Positions 31,001 through 43,496 of a stretch of DNA of 64,000 nucleotides are shown here, in pieces. The notes under the pieces are model-generated. The model was not told the DNA's origin. It did no database searches and was given only the letters and a program-made list of their open reading frames with translations. The DNA is taken from contig OX246744.1 of NCBI GenBank assembly GCA_945910005.1, positions 43,340,943 through 43,404,942 on the forward strand, written 5' to 3'. Made by a program: the position numbers and the translations under genes. Each line of letters starts with the position of its first letter. Within the stretch, counting starts at the first letter, position 1. The stretch is from Isoperla grammatica (Eukaryota; Arthropoda; Insecta; Plecoptera; Perlodidae).

Positions 31001-34000
31001 CCGTCCTCTATAGTAGCGCACTCCTCGTACAACACTGAAACACACAGATAGATTTACAGCCGGGGCGTATTGGCTTCGTCTCACCGTCCTCTATAGTAGC
31101 GCACTCCTCGTACAGCACTGAAACACACAGATAGAGTTACAGCCGGGGCGTATTGGCTTCGTCTCACCGTCCTCTATAGTAGCGCACTCCTCGTACAGCA
31201 CTGAAACACACAGATAGAGTTACAGCCGGGGCGTATTGGCTTCGTCTCACCGTCCTCTATAGTAGCGCACTCCTCGTACAGCACTGAAACACACAGATAG
31301 AGTTACAGCCGGGGCGTATTGGCTTCGTCTCACCGTCCTCTATAGTAGCGCACTCCTCGTACAGCACTGAAACACACAGATAGAGTTACAGCCGGGGCGT
31401 ATTGGCTTCGTCTCACCGTCCTCTATGAGTAGCGCACTCCTCGTACAACACTGAAACACACAGATAGAGTTACAGCCGGGGCGTATTGGCTTCGTCTCAC
31501 CGTCCTCTATGAGTAGCGCACTCCTCGTACAGCACTGAAACACACAGATAGAGTTACAGCCGGGGCGTATTGGCTTCGTCTCACCGTCCTCTATAGTAGC
31601 GCACTCCTCGTACAGCACTGAAACACACAGATAGAGTTACAGCCGGGGCGTATTGGCTTCGTCTCACCGTCCTCTATAGTAGCGCACTCCTCGTACAACA
31701 CTGAAACACACAGATAGAGTTACAGCCGGGGCGTATTGGCTTCGTCTCACCGTCCTCTATAGTAGCGCACTCCTCGTACAACACTGAAACACACAGATAG
31801 AGTTACAGCCGGGGCGTATTGGCTTCGTCTCACCGTCCTCTATAGAAGCGCACTCCTCGTACAGCACTGAAACACACAGATAGAGTTACAGCCGGGGCGT
31901 ATTGGCTTCGTCTCACCGTCCTCTATAGTAGCGCACTCCTCATACAACACTGAAACACACAGATAGAGTTACAGAGGGGGCGTATTAGCTTCGTCTCACC
32001 GTCCTCTATAGTAGCGCACTCCTCGTACAACACTGAAACACACAGATAGAGTTACAGCCCGGGCGTATTGGCTTCGTCTCACCGTCCTCTATAGTAGCGC
32101 ACTCCTCGTACAGCACTGAAACACACAGATAGAGTGTCAGCCGGGGCGTATTGGCTTCGTCTCACCGTCCTCTATAGTAGCGCACTCCTCGTACAACACT
32201 GAAACACACAGATAGAGTTACAGCCGGGGCGTATTGGCTTCGTCTCACCGTCCTCTATAGTAGCGCACAGCACTGAAACACACAGATAGAGTTACAGCCG
32301 GGGCGTATTGGCTTCGTCTCACCGTCCTCTATAGTAGCGCACTCCTCGTACAACACTGAAACACACAGATAGAGTTACAGCCGGGGCGTATTGGCTTCGT
32401 CTCACCGTCCTCTATAGTAGCGCACTCCTCGTACAGCACTGAAACACACAGATAGAGTTACAGCCCGGGCGTATTGGCTTCGTCTCACCGTCCTCTATAG
32501 TAGCGCACTCCTCGTACAACACTGAAACACACAGATAGAGTTACAGCCGGGGCGTATTGGCTTCGTCTCTTCGTCCTCTATGAGTAGCGCACTCCTCGTA
32601 CAGCACTGAAACACACAGATAGAGTTACAGCCGGGGCGTATTGGCTTCGTCTCACCGTCCTCTATAGTAGCGCACTCCTCGTACAGCACTGAAACACACA
32701 GATAGAGTTACAGCCCGGGCGTATTGGCTTCGTCTCACCGTCCTCTATAGTAGCGCACTCCTCGTACAGCACTGAAACACACAGATAGAGTTACAGCCGG
32801 GGCGTATTGGCTTCGTCTCACCGTCCTCTATAGTAGCGCACTCCTCGTACAGCACTGAAACACACAGATAGAGTTACAGCCGGGGCGTATTGGCTTCGTC
32901 TCACCGTCCTCTATAGTAGCGCACTCCTCGTACAGCACTGAAACACACAGATAGAGTTACAGCCGGGGCGTATTGGCTTCGTCTCACCGTCCTCTATAGT
33001 AGCGCACTCCTCGTACAGCACTGAAACACACAGATAGAGTTACAGCCCGGGCGTATTGGCTTCGTCTCACCGTCCTCTATAGTAGCGCACTCCTCGTACA
33101 ACACTGAAACACACAGATAGAGTTACAGCCCGGGCGTATTGGCTTCGTCTCACCGTCCTCTATAGTAGCGCACTCCTCGTACAGCACTGAAACACACAGA
33201 TAGAGTGTCAGCCGGGGCGTATTGGCTTCGTCTCACCGTCCTCTATAGTAGCGCACTCCTCGTACAGCACTGAAACACACAGATAGAGTTACAGCCCGGG
33301 CGTATTGGCTTCGTCTCACCGTCCTCTATAGTAGCGCACTCCTCGTACAGCACTGAAACACACAGATAGAGTTACAGCCGGGGCGTATTGGCTTCGTCTC
33401 ACCGTCCTCTATGAGTAGCGCACTCCTCGTACAGCACTGAAACACACAGATAGAGTTACAGCCGGGGCGTATTGGCTTCGTCTCACCGTCCTCTATAGTA
33501 GCGCACTCCTCGTACAGCACTGAAACACACAGATAGAGTTACAGCCGGGGCGTATTGGCTTCGTCTCACCGTCCTCTATAGTAGCGCACTCCTCGTACAA
33601 CACTGAAACACACAGATAGAGTTACAGCCGGGGCGTATTGGCTTCGTCTCACCGTCCTCTATAGTAGCGCACTCCTCGTACAACACTGAAACACACAGAT
33701 AGAGTTACAGCCGGGGCGTATTGGCTTCGTCTCACCGTCCTCTATAGAAGCGCACTCCTCGTACAGCACTGAAACACACAGACAGAGTTACAGCCGGGGC
33801 GTATTGGCTTCGTCTCACCGTCCTCTATAGTAGCGCACTCCTCATACAACACTGAAACACACAGATAGAGTTACAGAGGGGGCGTATTAGCTTCGTCTCA
33901 CCGTCCTCTATAGTAGCGCACTCCTCGTACAACACTGAAACACACAGATAGAGTTACAGCCCGGGCGTATTGGCTTCGTCTCACCGTCCTCTATAGTAGC

Positions 34001-34591
34001 GCACTCCTCGTACAGCACTGAAACACACAGATAGAGTGTTAGCCGGGGCGTATTGGCTTCGTCTCACCGTCCTCTATAGTAGCGCACTCCTCGTACAACA
34101 CTGAAACACACAGATAGAGTTACAGCCGGGGCGTATTGGCTTCGTCTCACCGTCCTCTATAGTAGCGCACAGCACTGAAACACACAGATAGAGTTACAGC
34201 CGGGGCGTATTGGCTTCGTCTCACCGTCCTCTATAGTAGCGCACTCCTCGTACAACACTGAAACACACAGATAGAGTTACAGCCGGGGCGTATTGGCTTC
34301 GTCTCACCGTCCTCTATACTAGCGCACTCCTCGTACAGCACTGAAACACACAGATAGAGTTACAGCCCGGGCGTATTGGCTTCGTCTCACCGTCCTCTAT
34401 AGTAGCGCACTCCTCGTACAACACTGAAACACACAGATAGAGTTACAGCCGGGGCGTATTGGCTTCGTCTCTTCGTCCTCTATGAGTAGCGCACTCCTCG
34501 TACAGCACTGAAACACACAGATAGAGTTACAGCCGGGGCGTATTGGCTTCGTCTCACCGTCCTCTATAGTAGCGCACTCCTCGTACAGCAC
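22092..34591. repeat. Higher-order repeat blocks of about 1.9, 3.7 and 5.6 kb in the 83-bp array
   Basis: Marker units recur at fixed spacing. Insertion-plus-donor-loss units (CTCTTCGTCC followed by CTATGAG) lie near 23,240, 28,850, 32,570 and 34,475. The offsets are 5,611, 3,721 and 1,902 bp. The GAGGGGGCGTATTAGC variant and the AGTGTCAGCC variant travel with them in the same order. The 1,902-bp block is 23 units with one 9-nt deletion and two 1-nt insertions. A further block around 24,500-25,900 reappears near 36,850-38,500. Confidence 0.65.
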
Positions 34592-37500
34592 TGAAACACA
34601 CAGATAGAGTTACAGCCCGGGCGTATTGGCTTCGTCTCACCGTCCTCTATAGTAGCGCACTCCTCGTACAGCACTGAAACACACAGATAGAGTTACAGCC
34701 GGGGCGTATTGGCTTCGTCTCACCGTCCTCTATAGTAGCGCACTCCTCGTACAGCACTGAAACACACAGATAGAGTTACAGCCGGGGCGTATTGGCTTCG
34801 TCTCACCGTCCTCTATAGTAGCGCACTCCTCGTACAGCACTGAAACACACAGATAGAGTTACAGCCGGGGCGTATTGGCTTCGTCTCACCGTCCTCTATA
34901 GTAGCGCACTCCTCGTACAGCACTGAAACACACAGATAGAGTTACAGCCCGGGCGTATTGGCTTCGTCTCACCGTCCTCTATAGTAGCGCACTCCTCGTA
35001 CAGCACTGAAACACACAGATAGAGTTACAGCCGGGGCGTATTGGCTTCGTCTCACCGTCCTCTATAGTAGCGCACTCCTCGTACAACACTGAAACACACA
35101 GATAGAGTTACAGCCGGGGCGTATTGGCTTCGTCTCACCGTCCTCTATAGTAGCGCACTCCTCGTACAACACTGAAACACACAGATAGAGTTACAGCCGG
35201 GGCGTATTGGCTTCGTCTCACCGTCCTCTATAGTAGCGCACTCCTCGTACAACACTGAAACACACAGATAGAGTTACAGCCCGGGCGTATTGGCTTCGTC
35301 TCACCGTCCTCTATAGTAGCGCACTCCTCGTACAGCACTGAAACACACAGATAGAGTTACAGCCGGGGCGTATTGGCTTCGTCTCACCGTCCTCTATAGT
35401 AGCGCACTCCTCGTACAACACTGAAACACACAGATAGAGTTACAGCCCGGGCGTATTGGCTTCGTCTCACCGTCCTCTATAGTAGCGCACAGCACTGAAA
35501 CACACAGATAGAGTTACAGCCGGGGCGTATTGGCTTCGTCTCACCGTCCTCTATAGTAGCGCACTCCTCGTACAACACTGAAACACACAGATAGAGTTAC
35601 AGCCCGGGCGTATTGGCTTCGTCTCACCGTCCTCTATAGTAGCGCACTCCTCGTACAGCACTGAAACACACAGATAGAGTTACAGCCGGGGCGTATTGGC
35701 TTCGTCTCACCGTCCTCTATAGTAGCGCACAGCACTGAAACACACAGATAGAGTTACAGCCCGGGCGTATTGGCTTCGTCTCACCGTCCTCTATAGTAGC
35801 GCACTCCTCGTACAGCACTGAAACACACAGATAGAGTTACAGCCCGGGCGTATAGGCTTCGTCTCACCGTCCTCTATAGTAGCGCACTCCTCGTACAACA
35901 CTGAAACACACAGATAGAGTTACAGCCGGGGCGTATTGGCTTCGTCTCACCGTCCTCTATAGTAGCGCACAGCACTGAAACACACAGATAGAGTTACAGC
36001 CCGGGCGTATTGGCTTCGTCTCACCGTCCTCTATAGTAGCGCACTCCTCGTACAGCACTGAAACACACAGATAGAGTTACAGCCGGGGCGTATTGGCTTC
36101 GTCTCACCGTCCTCTATAGTAGCGCACTCCTCGTACAACACTGAAACACACAGATAGAGTTACAGCCGGGGCGTATTGGCTTCGTCTCACCGTCCTCTAT
36201 AGTAGCGCACTCCTCGTACAGCACTGAAACACACAGATAGAGTTACAGCCGGGGCGTATTGGCTTCGTCTCACCGTCCTCTATAGTAGCGCACTCCTCGT
36301 ACAACACTGAAACACACAGATAGAGTTACAGCCCGGGCGTATTGGCTTCGTCTCACCGTCCTCTATAGTAGCGTACAGCACTGAAACACACAGATAGAGT
36401 TACAGCCCGGGCGTATTGGCTTCGTCTCACCGTCCTCTATAGTAGCGCACTCCTCGTACAGCACTGAAACACACAGATAGAGTTACAGCCGGGGCGTATT
36501 GGCTTCGTCTCACCGTCCTCTATAGTAGCGCACTCCTCGTACAACACTGAAACACACAGATAGAGTTACAGCCCGGGCGTATTGGCTTCGTCTCACCGTC
36601 CTCTATAGTAGCGCACTCCTCGTACAACACTGAAACACACAGATAGAGTTACAGCCGGGGCGTATTGGCTTCGTCTCACCGTCCTCTATAGTAGCGCACT
36701 CCTCGTACAACACTGAAACACACAGATAGAGTTACAGCCCGGGCGTATTGGCTTCGTCTCACCGTCCTCTATAGTAGCGCACTCCTCGTACAGCACTGAA
36801 ACACACAGATAGAGTTACAGCCGGGGCGTATTGGCTTCGTCTCACCGTCCTCTATAGTAGCGCACAGCACTGAAACACACAGATAGAGTTACAGCCCGGG
36901 CGTATTGGCTTCGTCTCACCGTCCTCTATAGTAGCGCACTCCTCGTACAGCACTGAAACACACAGATAGAGTTACAGCCCGGGCGTATAGGCTTCGTCTC
37001 ACCGTCCTCTATAGTAGCGCACTCCTCGTACAACACTGAAACACACAGATAGAGTTACAGCCGGGGCGTATTGGCTTCGTCTCACCGTCCTCTATAGTAG
37101 CGCACAGCACTGAAACACACAGATAGAGTTACAGCCCGGGCGTATTGGCTTCGTCTCACCGTCCTCTATAGTAGCGCACTCCTCGTACAGCACTGAAACA
37201 CACAGATAGAGTTACAGCCCGGGCGTATTGGCTTCGTCTCACCGTCCTCTATAGTAGCGCACTCCTCGTACAACACTGAAACATACAGATAGAGTTACAG
37301 CCGGGGCGTATTGGCTTCGTCTCACCGTCCTCTATAGTAGCGCACTCCTCGTACAGCACTGAAACACACAGATAGAGTTACAGCCGGGGCGTATTGGCTT
37401 CGTCTCACCGTCCTCTATAGTAGCGCACTCCTCGTACAACACTGAAACACACAGATAGAGTTACAGCCGGGGCGTATTGGCTTCGTCTCACCGTCCTCTA

Positions 37501-40500
37501 TAGTAGCGCACTCCTCGCACAGCACTGAAACACACAGATAGAGTTACAGCCCGGGCGTATTGGCTTCGTCTCACCGTCCTCTATAGTAGCGCACTCCTCG
37601 TACAACACAGAAACACACAGATAGAGTTACAGCCGGGGCGTATTGGCTTCGTCTCACCGTCCTCTATAGTAGCGCACTCCTCGTACAACACTGAAACGCA
37701 CAGATAGAGTTACAGCCGGGGCGTATTGGCTTCGTCTCACCGTCCTCTATAGTAGCGCACAGCACTGAAACACACAGATAGAGTTACAGCCCGGGCGTAT
37801 TGGCTTCGTCTCACCGTCCTCTATAGTAGCGCACTCCTCGTACAACACTGAAACACACAGATAGAGTTACAGCCCGGGCGTATTGGCTTCGTCTCACCGT
37901 CCTCTATAGTAGCGCACTCCTCGTACAACACTGAAACACACAGATAGAGTTACAGCCCGGGCGTATTGGCTTCGTCTCACCGTCCTCTATAGTAGCGCAC
38001 TCCTCGTACAGCACTGAAACACACAGATAGAGTTACAGCCGGGGCGTATTGGCTTCGTCTCACCGTCCTCTATAGTAGCGCACTCCTCGTACAGCACTGA
38101 AACACACAGATAGAGTTACAGCCGGGGCGTATTGGCTTCGTCTCACCGTCCTCTATAGTAGCGCACTCCTCGTACAGCACTGAAACACACAGATAGAGTT
38201 ACAGCCGGGGTGTATTGGCTTCGTCTCACCGTCCTCTATAGTAGCGCACTCCTCGTACAACACTGTAACACACAGATAGAGTTACAGCCGGGGCGTATTG
38301 GCTTCGTCTCACCGTCCTCTATAGTAGCGCACTCCTCGTACAGCACTGAAACACACAGATAGAGTTACAGCCCGGGCGTATTGGCTTCGTCTCACCACCC
38401 TCTATAGTAGCGCACTCCTCGTACAGCACTGAAACACACAGATAGAGTTACAGCTCGGGCGTATTGGCTTCGTCTCACCGTCCTCTATAGAAGCGCACTC
38501 CTCGTACAACACTGAAACACACAGATAGAGTTACAGCCCGGGCGTATTGGCTTCGTCTCACCGTCCTCTATAGTAGCGCACTCCTCGTACAGCACTGAAA
38601 CACACAGATAGAGTTACAGCCCGGGCGTATTGGCTTCGTCTCACCGTCCTCTATAGTAGCGCACAGCACTGAAACACACAGATAGAGTTACAGCCCGGGC
38701 GTATTGGCTTCGTCTCACCGTCCTCTATAGTAGCGCACTCCTCGCACAACACTGAAACACACAGATAGAGTTACAGCCGGGGCGTATTGGCTTCGTCTCA
38801 CCGTCCTCTATAGTAGCGCACTCCTCGTACAACACTGAAACACACAGATAGAGTTACAGCCGGGGCGTATTGGCTTCGTCTCACCGTCCTCTATAGTAGC
38901 GCACTCCTCGCACAACACTGAAACACACAGATAGAGTTACAGCCCGGGCGTATTGGCTTCGTCTCACCGTCCTCTATAGTAGCGCACTCCTCGTACAACA
39001 CTGAAACACACAGATAGAGTTACAGCCCGGGCGTATTGGCTTCGTCTCACCGTCCTCTATAGTAGCGCACAGCACTGAAACACACAGATAGAGTTACAGC
39101 CCGGGCGTATTGGCTTCGTCTCACCGTCCTCTATAGTAGCGCACTCCTCGCACAACACTGAAACACACAGATAGAGTTACAGCCGGGGCGTATTGGCTTC
39201 GTCTCACCGTCCTCTATAGTAGCGCACTCCTCGTACAACACTGAAACACACAGATAGAGTTACAGCCCGGGCGTATTGGCTTCGTCTCACCGTCCTCTAT
39301 AGTAGCGCACTCCTCGTACAACACTGTAACACACAGATAGAGTTACAGCCGGGGCGTATTGGCTTCGTCTCACCGTCCTCTATAGTAGCGCACTTCTCGT
39401 ACAGCACTGAAACACACAGATAAGAGTTACAGCCCGGGCGTATTGGCTTCGTCTCACCGTCCTCTATAGTAGCGCACTCCTCGTACAACACTGAAACACA
39501 CAGATAGAGTTACAGCCCGGGCGTATTGGCTTCGTCTCACCGTCCTCTATAGTAGCGCACTCCTCGTACAACACTGAAACACACAGATAGAGTTACAGCC
39601 CGGGCGTATTGGCTTCGTCTCACCGTCCTCTATAGTAGCGCACTCCTCGTACAGCACTGAAACACACAGATAGAGTTACAGCCGGGGCGTATTGGCTTCG
39701 TCTCACCGTCCTCTATAGTAGCGCACTCCTCGTACAGCACTGAAACACACAGATAGAGTTACAGCCGGGGCGTATTGGCTTCGTCTCACCGTCCTCTATA
39801 GTAGCGCACTCCTCGTACAGCACTGAAACACACAGATAGAGTTACAGCCCGGGCGTATTGGCTTCGTCTCACCGTCCTCTATAGTAGCGCACTCCTCGTA
39901 CAACACTGTAACACACAGATAGAGTTACAGCCGGGGCGTATTGGCTTCGTCTCACCGTCCTCTATAGTAGCGCACTCCTCGTACAACACTGAAACACACA
40001 GATAGAGTTACAGCCGGGGCGTATTGGCTTCGTCTCACCGTCCTCTATAGTAGCGCACAGCACTGAAACACACAGATAGAGTTACAGCCGGGGCGTATTG
40101 GCTTCGTCTCACCGTCCTCTATGAGTAGCGCACTCCTCGTACAGCACTGAAACACACAGATAGAGTTACAGCCCGGGCGTATTGGCTTCGTCTCACCGTC
40201 CTCTATAGTAGCGCACTCCTCGTACAACACTGAAACACACAGATAGAGTTACAGCCGGGGCGTATTGGCTTCGTCTCACCGTCCTCTATAGTAGCGCACT
40301 CCTCGTACAACACTGAAACACACAGATAGAGTTACAGCCCGGGCGTATTGGCTTCGTCTCACCGTCCTCTATAGTAGCGCACTCCTCGTACAACACTGAA
40401 ACACACAGATAGAGTTACAGCCGGGGCGTATTGGCTTCGTCTCACCGTCCTCTATAGTAGCGCACTCCTCGTACAGCACTGAAACACACAGATAGAGTTA

Positions 40501-41681
40501 CAGCCCGGGCGTATTGGCTTCGTCTCACCGTCCTCTATAGTAGCGCACTCCTCGTACAACACTGAAACACACAGATAGAGTTACAGCCGGGGCGTATTGG
40601 CTTCGTCTCACCGTCCTCTATAGTAGCGCACTCCTCGTACAACACTGAAACACACAGATAGAGTTACAGCCGGGGCGTATTGGCTTCGTCTCACCGTCCT
40701 CTATAGTAGCGCACTCCTCGTACAGCACTGAAACACACAGATAGAGTTACAGCCCGGGCGTATTGGCTTCGTCTCACCGTACTCTATAGTAGCGCACTCC
40801 TCGTACAGCACTGAAACACACAGATAGAGTTACAGCCCGGGCGTATTGGCTTCGTCTCACCGTCCTCTATAGTAGCGCACTCCTCGTACAACACTGAAAC
40901 ACACAGATAGAGTTACAGCCCGGGCGTATTGGCTTCGTCTCACCGTACTCTATAGTAGCGCACTCCTCGTACAGCACTGAAACACACAGATAGAGTTACA
41001 GCCCGGGCGTATTGGCTTCGTCTCACCGTCCTCTATAGTAGCGCACTCCTCGTACAACACTGAAACACACAGATAGAGTTACAGCCGGGGCGTATTGGCT
41101 TCGTCTCACCGTCATCTATAGTAGCGCACAGCACTGAAACACACAGATAGAGTTACAGCCGGGGCGTATTGGCTTCGTCTCACCGTCCTCTATAGTAGCG
41201 CACTCCTCGTACAGCACTGAAACACACAGATAGAGTTACAGCCGGGGCGTATTGGCTTCGTCTCACCGTCCTCTATAGTAGCGCACTCCTCGTACAGCAC
41301 TGAAACACACAGATAGAGTTACAGCCGGGGCGTATTGGCTTCGTCTCACCGTCCTCTATAGTAGCGCACTCCTCGTACAGCACTGAAACACACAGATAGA
41401 GTTACAGCCGGGGCGTATTGGCTTCGTCTCACCGTCCTCTATAGTAGCGCACTCCTCGCACAACACTGAAACACACAGATAGAGTTACAGCCGGGGCGTA
41501 TTGGCCTAGTCTCACCGTCCTCTATAGTAGCGCACTCCTCGTACAGCACTGAAACACACAGATAGAGTTACAGCCGGGGCGTATTGGCTTCGTCTCACCG
41601 TCCTCTATAGTAGCGCACTCCTCGTACAACACTGAAACACACAGATAGAGTTACAGCCCGGGCGTATTGGCTTCGTCTCAC

Positions 41682-41714
41682 CGTCCTCTATAGTAGCGCA
41701 CTCCTCGTACAACA
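41682..41714 (-). CDS. First microexon of the array (secreted Cys-rich gene, exon 6)
   Basis: This is the most upstream complete unit of the 83-bp array on the minus strand. The acceptor ends at 41715 (TTTCAG) and the donor GTGAG occupies 41681-41677. Length is 33 nt: 2 nt completing a codon, ten codons, then 1 nt. Joined to the preceding exon (which ends ...GAC ATG CTA C) it reads L-L-Y-E-E-C-A-T-I-E-D. Upstream of it the array breaks off and is replaced by unique AT-rich sequence, yet the polypyrimidine tract and AG are intact. It is the natural next exon after 42765-42959. Splicing evidence would be needed to prove use. Confidence 0.5.
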
Positions 41715-42124
41715 CTGAAACACACAGATAGAGGTATTGTAAACAGATACATCTAGATTTATAACTAAAAAATAAATTATTTATCGACATAAATATATAA
41801 AACATAAATTCACATTTACAGTTTACGCACTCAGTAACAAGACTGATTTTCAGTGGGGGACTTTAATTTAAAGCAACTAAACCAACCATGTAGGCTTCGA
41901 ACACCATCGACGAGTGAGCGATAACCAATCAAAGATCGATATTTTAAATACGAAACACATGAATCAGTGATTGGACAGTGCGAACACCTGCGAACAGATG
42001 CCAGAATCAACAAGGCCGATTCAGAACAACTTTGAATTTATTGAGTGCTTCGTTGCTAGGACGGCTCCAAAGTCACTGTTTACTTATTCCTTAGACAAGA
42101 AGTAATGGAATTGAATCCACATAA

Positions 42125-42493
42125 TGGTCGGTTCACACACATGTTTAAGGTTTTGTTCAAGGATTTATTGTTCAATGTTTTGTTTAAGGATTTATCAGGT
42201 GTTTACACAAAGTGCTAAGACCCAAGAAAATGTCGCTGCACAATTGGCTAGAATCTAGTGACGTCATTATTGAACCGACGATTGACGATTTTGATTGGTT
42301 GTGTTTGTCGTTTTATGGTTTTATGGACTATCCCTTTAAGAGTTGAGCATTGGTCAACTTTCTTAATCATTAAATACTGGTTCTAAGCCGTAGCACCATG
42401 TGTGAACGCTTACGTTGTGTTCCTATAGTTGAATGTTCAAGATTAAACAATACATCCTTAAACAAAACCTTAAACATGTGTGTGAACCGACCA
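42125..42493. mobile_element. PIF/Harbinger-like MITE, 369 bp
   Basis: The ends are inverted copies beginning TGGTCGGTTCACACACATG and continuing through GTTTAAGGTTTTGTT with one difference. The element is flanked on both sides by TAA (42122-42124 and 42494-42496). A 3-bp TWA duplication is typical of PIF/Harbinger elements. There is no transposase inside, so it is non-autonomous. Confidence 0.7.
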
Positions 42494-42579
42494 TAAAGGT
42501 TAAAAAAACTTCTGCCCGGAGCGGTATTTGAAACCGGACCTTCTGTATTGGAAGCAGGGATGCTATGGTTGTCCCAAGA

Positions 42580-42715
42580 CTAGTTTACACATGCTTTCGT
42601 CACAGGCGACTGGTTCGTAGCCAATCAGCGATCGATATTGGCGCTGGTGTGTCTCGGGCGGTTCGCTGGTTGGCTACGACTGCCCCGAACGTGACAAAAG
42701 CAGGTGTAAAGTAAT
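42580..42715. repeat. Foldback (hairpin) repeat
   Basis: An imperfect palindrome: CTAGTTTACACATGCTTTCGTCAC at the left pairs loosely with GTGACAAAAGCAGGTGTAAAGTA at the right. A stronger inner stem pairs TCGTAGCCAATCAGCG with CGCTGGTTGGCTACGA. Probably a decayed MITE. It ends about 50 bp from the donor of the exon at 42765-42959. Confidence 0.5.
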
Positions 42716-42764
42716 CTTGCGTCCACTATAACCACTGGAGCAACGAGCCATTGTCTATACTCAC

Positions 42765-42959
42765 GTAGCATGTCCTTGCACTGCCCGCAGCAATGACAAA
42801 TGGTGGGATCGCGGGATACGAACATGCCCTTACACGTGGTCAAGTCTTTCAGGTGTATTTCATCCTCGTTGCACTTCGAGTACTGATAGCAGTTGACCTC
42901 TCTGTTGCCGCACGCAAGGTTCACATCGCGGTAGAGGTCATAGGCTTCGGGATGTGAGT
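42765..42959 (-). CDS. Secreted Cys-rich protein, exon 5: third 8-Cys module
   Basis: 195 nt, phase 1 to phase 1. The acceptor is CATGTTTTCAG ending at 42960, and the donor is C|GTGAGTAT. Joined to the preceding exon (DEI + D) it reads SHPEAYDLYRDVNLACGN and so on. Cysteine spacing is C-x6-C-x5-C-x12-C-x11-C-x-C-C-x2-C, ending ICHCCGQC. This is the same 8-Cys layout as the exons at 47450-47707 and 50416-50608, so the three modules are homologous. The closing CxCCxxC motif recalls IGFBP N-terminal and VWFC-type modules, but I cannot assign a family. Likely extracellular and disulphide-bonded. Strong splice sites and phase agreement support it as a genuine exon. Confidence 0.75.
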
Positions 42960-43465
42960 CTGAAAACATGGAACTTGTTTCGTACACGAAGCGAACTCAG
43001 GGCTCAAAATTACCACACAGGTCGAGAAGTAGACCCAGACGAAAGACAGTCCACATCTTTCCCACTCCCTTTTCCTCCCATTTCCCCTTTCCTCCCCGCC
43101 CTCCCGCTGGCCCTTTACCACTTAACAACACCCCCCATCATCTTCATATTTCACCCACTCATTGTCTTGATTAGCCAAGTTGCAAAAACATGAGGCGTTT
43201 AGCCCAAATATCTATCCATCTATCTCAAAATTACCCCTCACCAACTCTCGTTGGTCGAGGTAAAATAAACAAATGACAACCTTCAATCACGCCAAAATGT
43301 TAAATCATTTTGTTTTTATTGCATTTTTTTTTTAGATACCCAAGGCCTACATAATATAATTATATAATTATACACAATAGAGAAGAAAATTTAGTTTACT
43401 CTTAAAGTGCGTAAATTCTTTCTCGTACAAATAACTGGCATTATTAAAAAAATTCCGAGGGCAAC
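42960..43465 (-). other. Intron sequence between the 43.5-47.5 kb array and exon 5
   Basis: Contains pyrimidine-rich tracts (around 43050-43110), AT-rich sequence and no gene. Short reading frames here are not supported. Confidence 0.5.
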
Positions 43466-43485
43466 CCCCCCCCCCCCCCCCCCCC
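43466..43485. repeat. Poly-C run
   Basis: Twenty consecutive C at the left border of the 117/126-bp array. It may mark the edge of the expansion or a length-uncertain position in the assembly. Confidence 0.9.
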
Positions 43486-43496
43486 GAGCATCCCAA

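Larger units (their letters stand above)
1..41734 (-). repeat. 83-bp tandem array, each unit a 33-nt microexon plus 50-nt intron
   Basis: About 500 head-to-tail copies, cut by the left edge of the window. Read on the minus strand, a unit has the acceptor TCTGTGTGTTTCAG, then a 33-nt segment starting TGTTGTACGAGG and ending GAGGACG, then the donor GTGAGACG. CTGTAAC lies about 20 nt before the acceptor and could be the branch point. The segment is phase 1 on both sides, so any number of units can be joined in frame, each giving 11 residues (LLYEECATIED first, VLYEECATIED after). The preceding exon at 42765-42959 also ends in phase 1. Common unit variants are CCGGGG/CCCGGG in the intron, TTG/CTG (both Leu) in the exon, about 30 copies with a 9-nt exon deletion, and about 16 copies with a 1-nt exon insertion. 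That these are real exons is inference; the array could also be skipped intronic satellite. Confidence 0.85.
41735..42764 (-). other. Intron between the exon at 42765-42959 and the microexon array
   Basis: AT-rich, no coding signal. It contains a TIR element (42125-42493) and a smaller foldback (42580-42715). The donor is GTGAGTAT at 42764-42757. Confidence 0.6.

Noticed and set aside
1..41734. CRISPR-like repeat array
   Set aside because: The units are contiguous with no unique spacers, and the surroundings are intron-containing eukaryotic sequence.
1..41734. Centromeric or telomeric satellite
   Set aside because: Possible in principle, but the array abuts a gene with matching orientation and phase, and the unit carries complete splice signals. 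No telomeric motif is present.
10688..41805. 64- to 92-residue minus-strand ORFs (MLYEECATIEDGETK...)
   Set aside because: They arise where a 1-nt insertion makes a unit 84 bp, so adjacent units stay in frame through the inferred intron. They are not separate genes.
42954..43193. Plus-strand ORFs of 68 and 79 codons
   Set aside because: They overlap exon 5 on the opposite strand and run into pyrimidine-rich low-complexity sequence.
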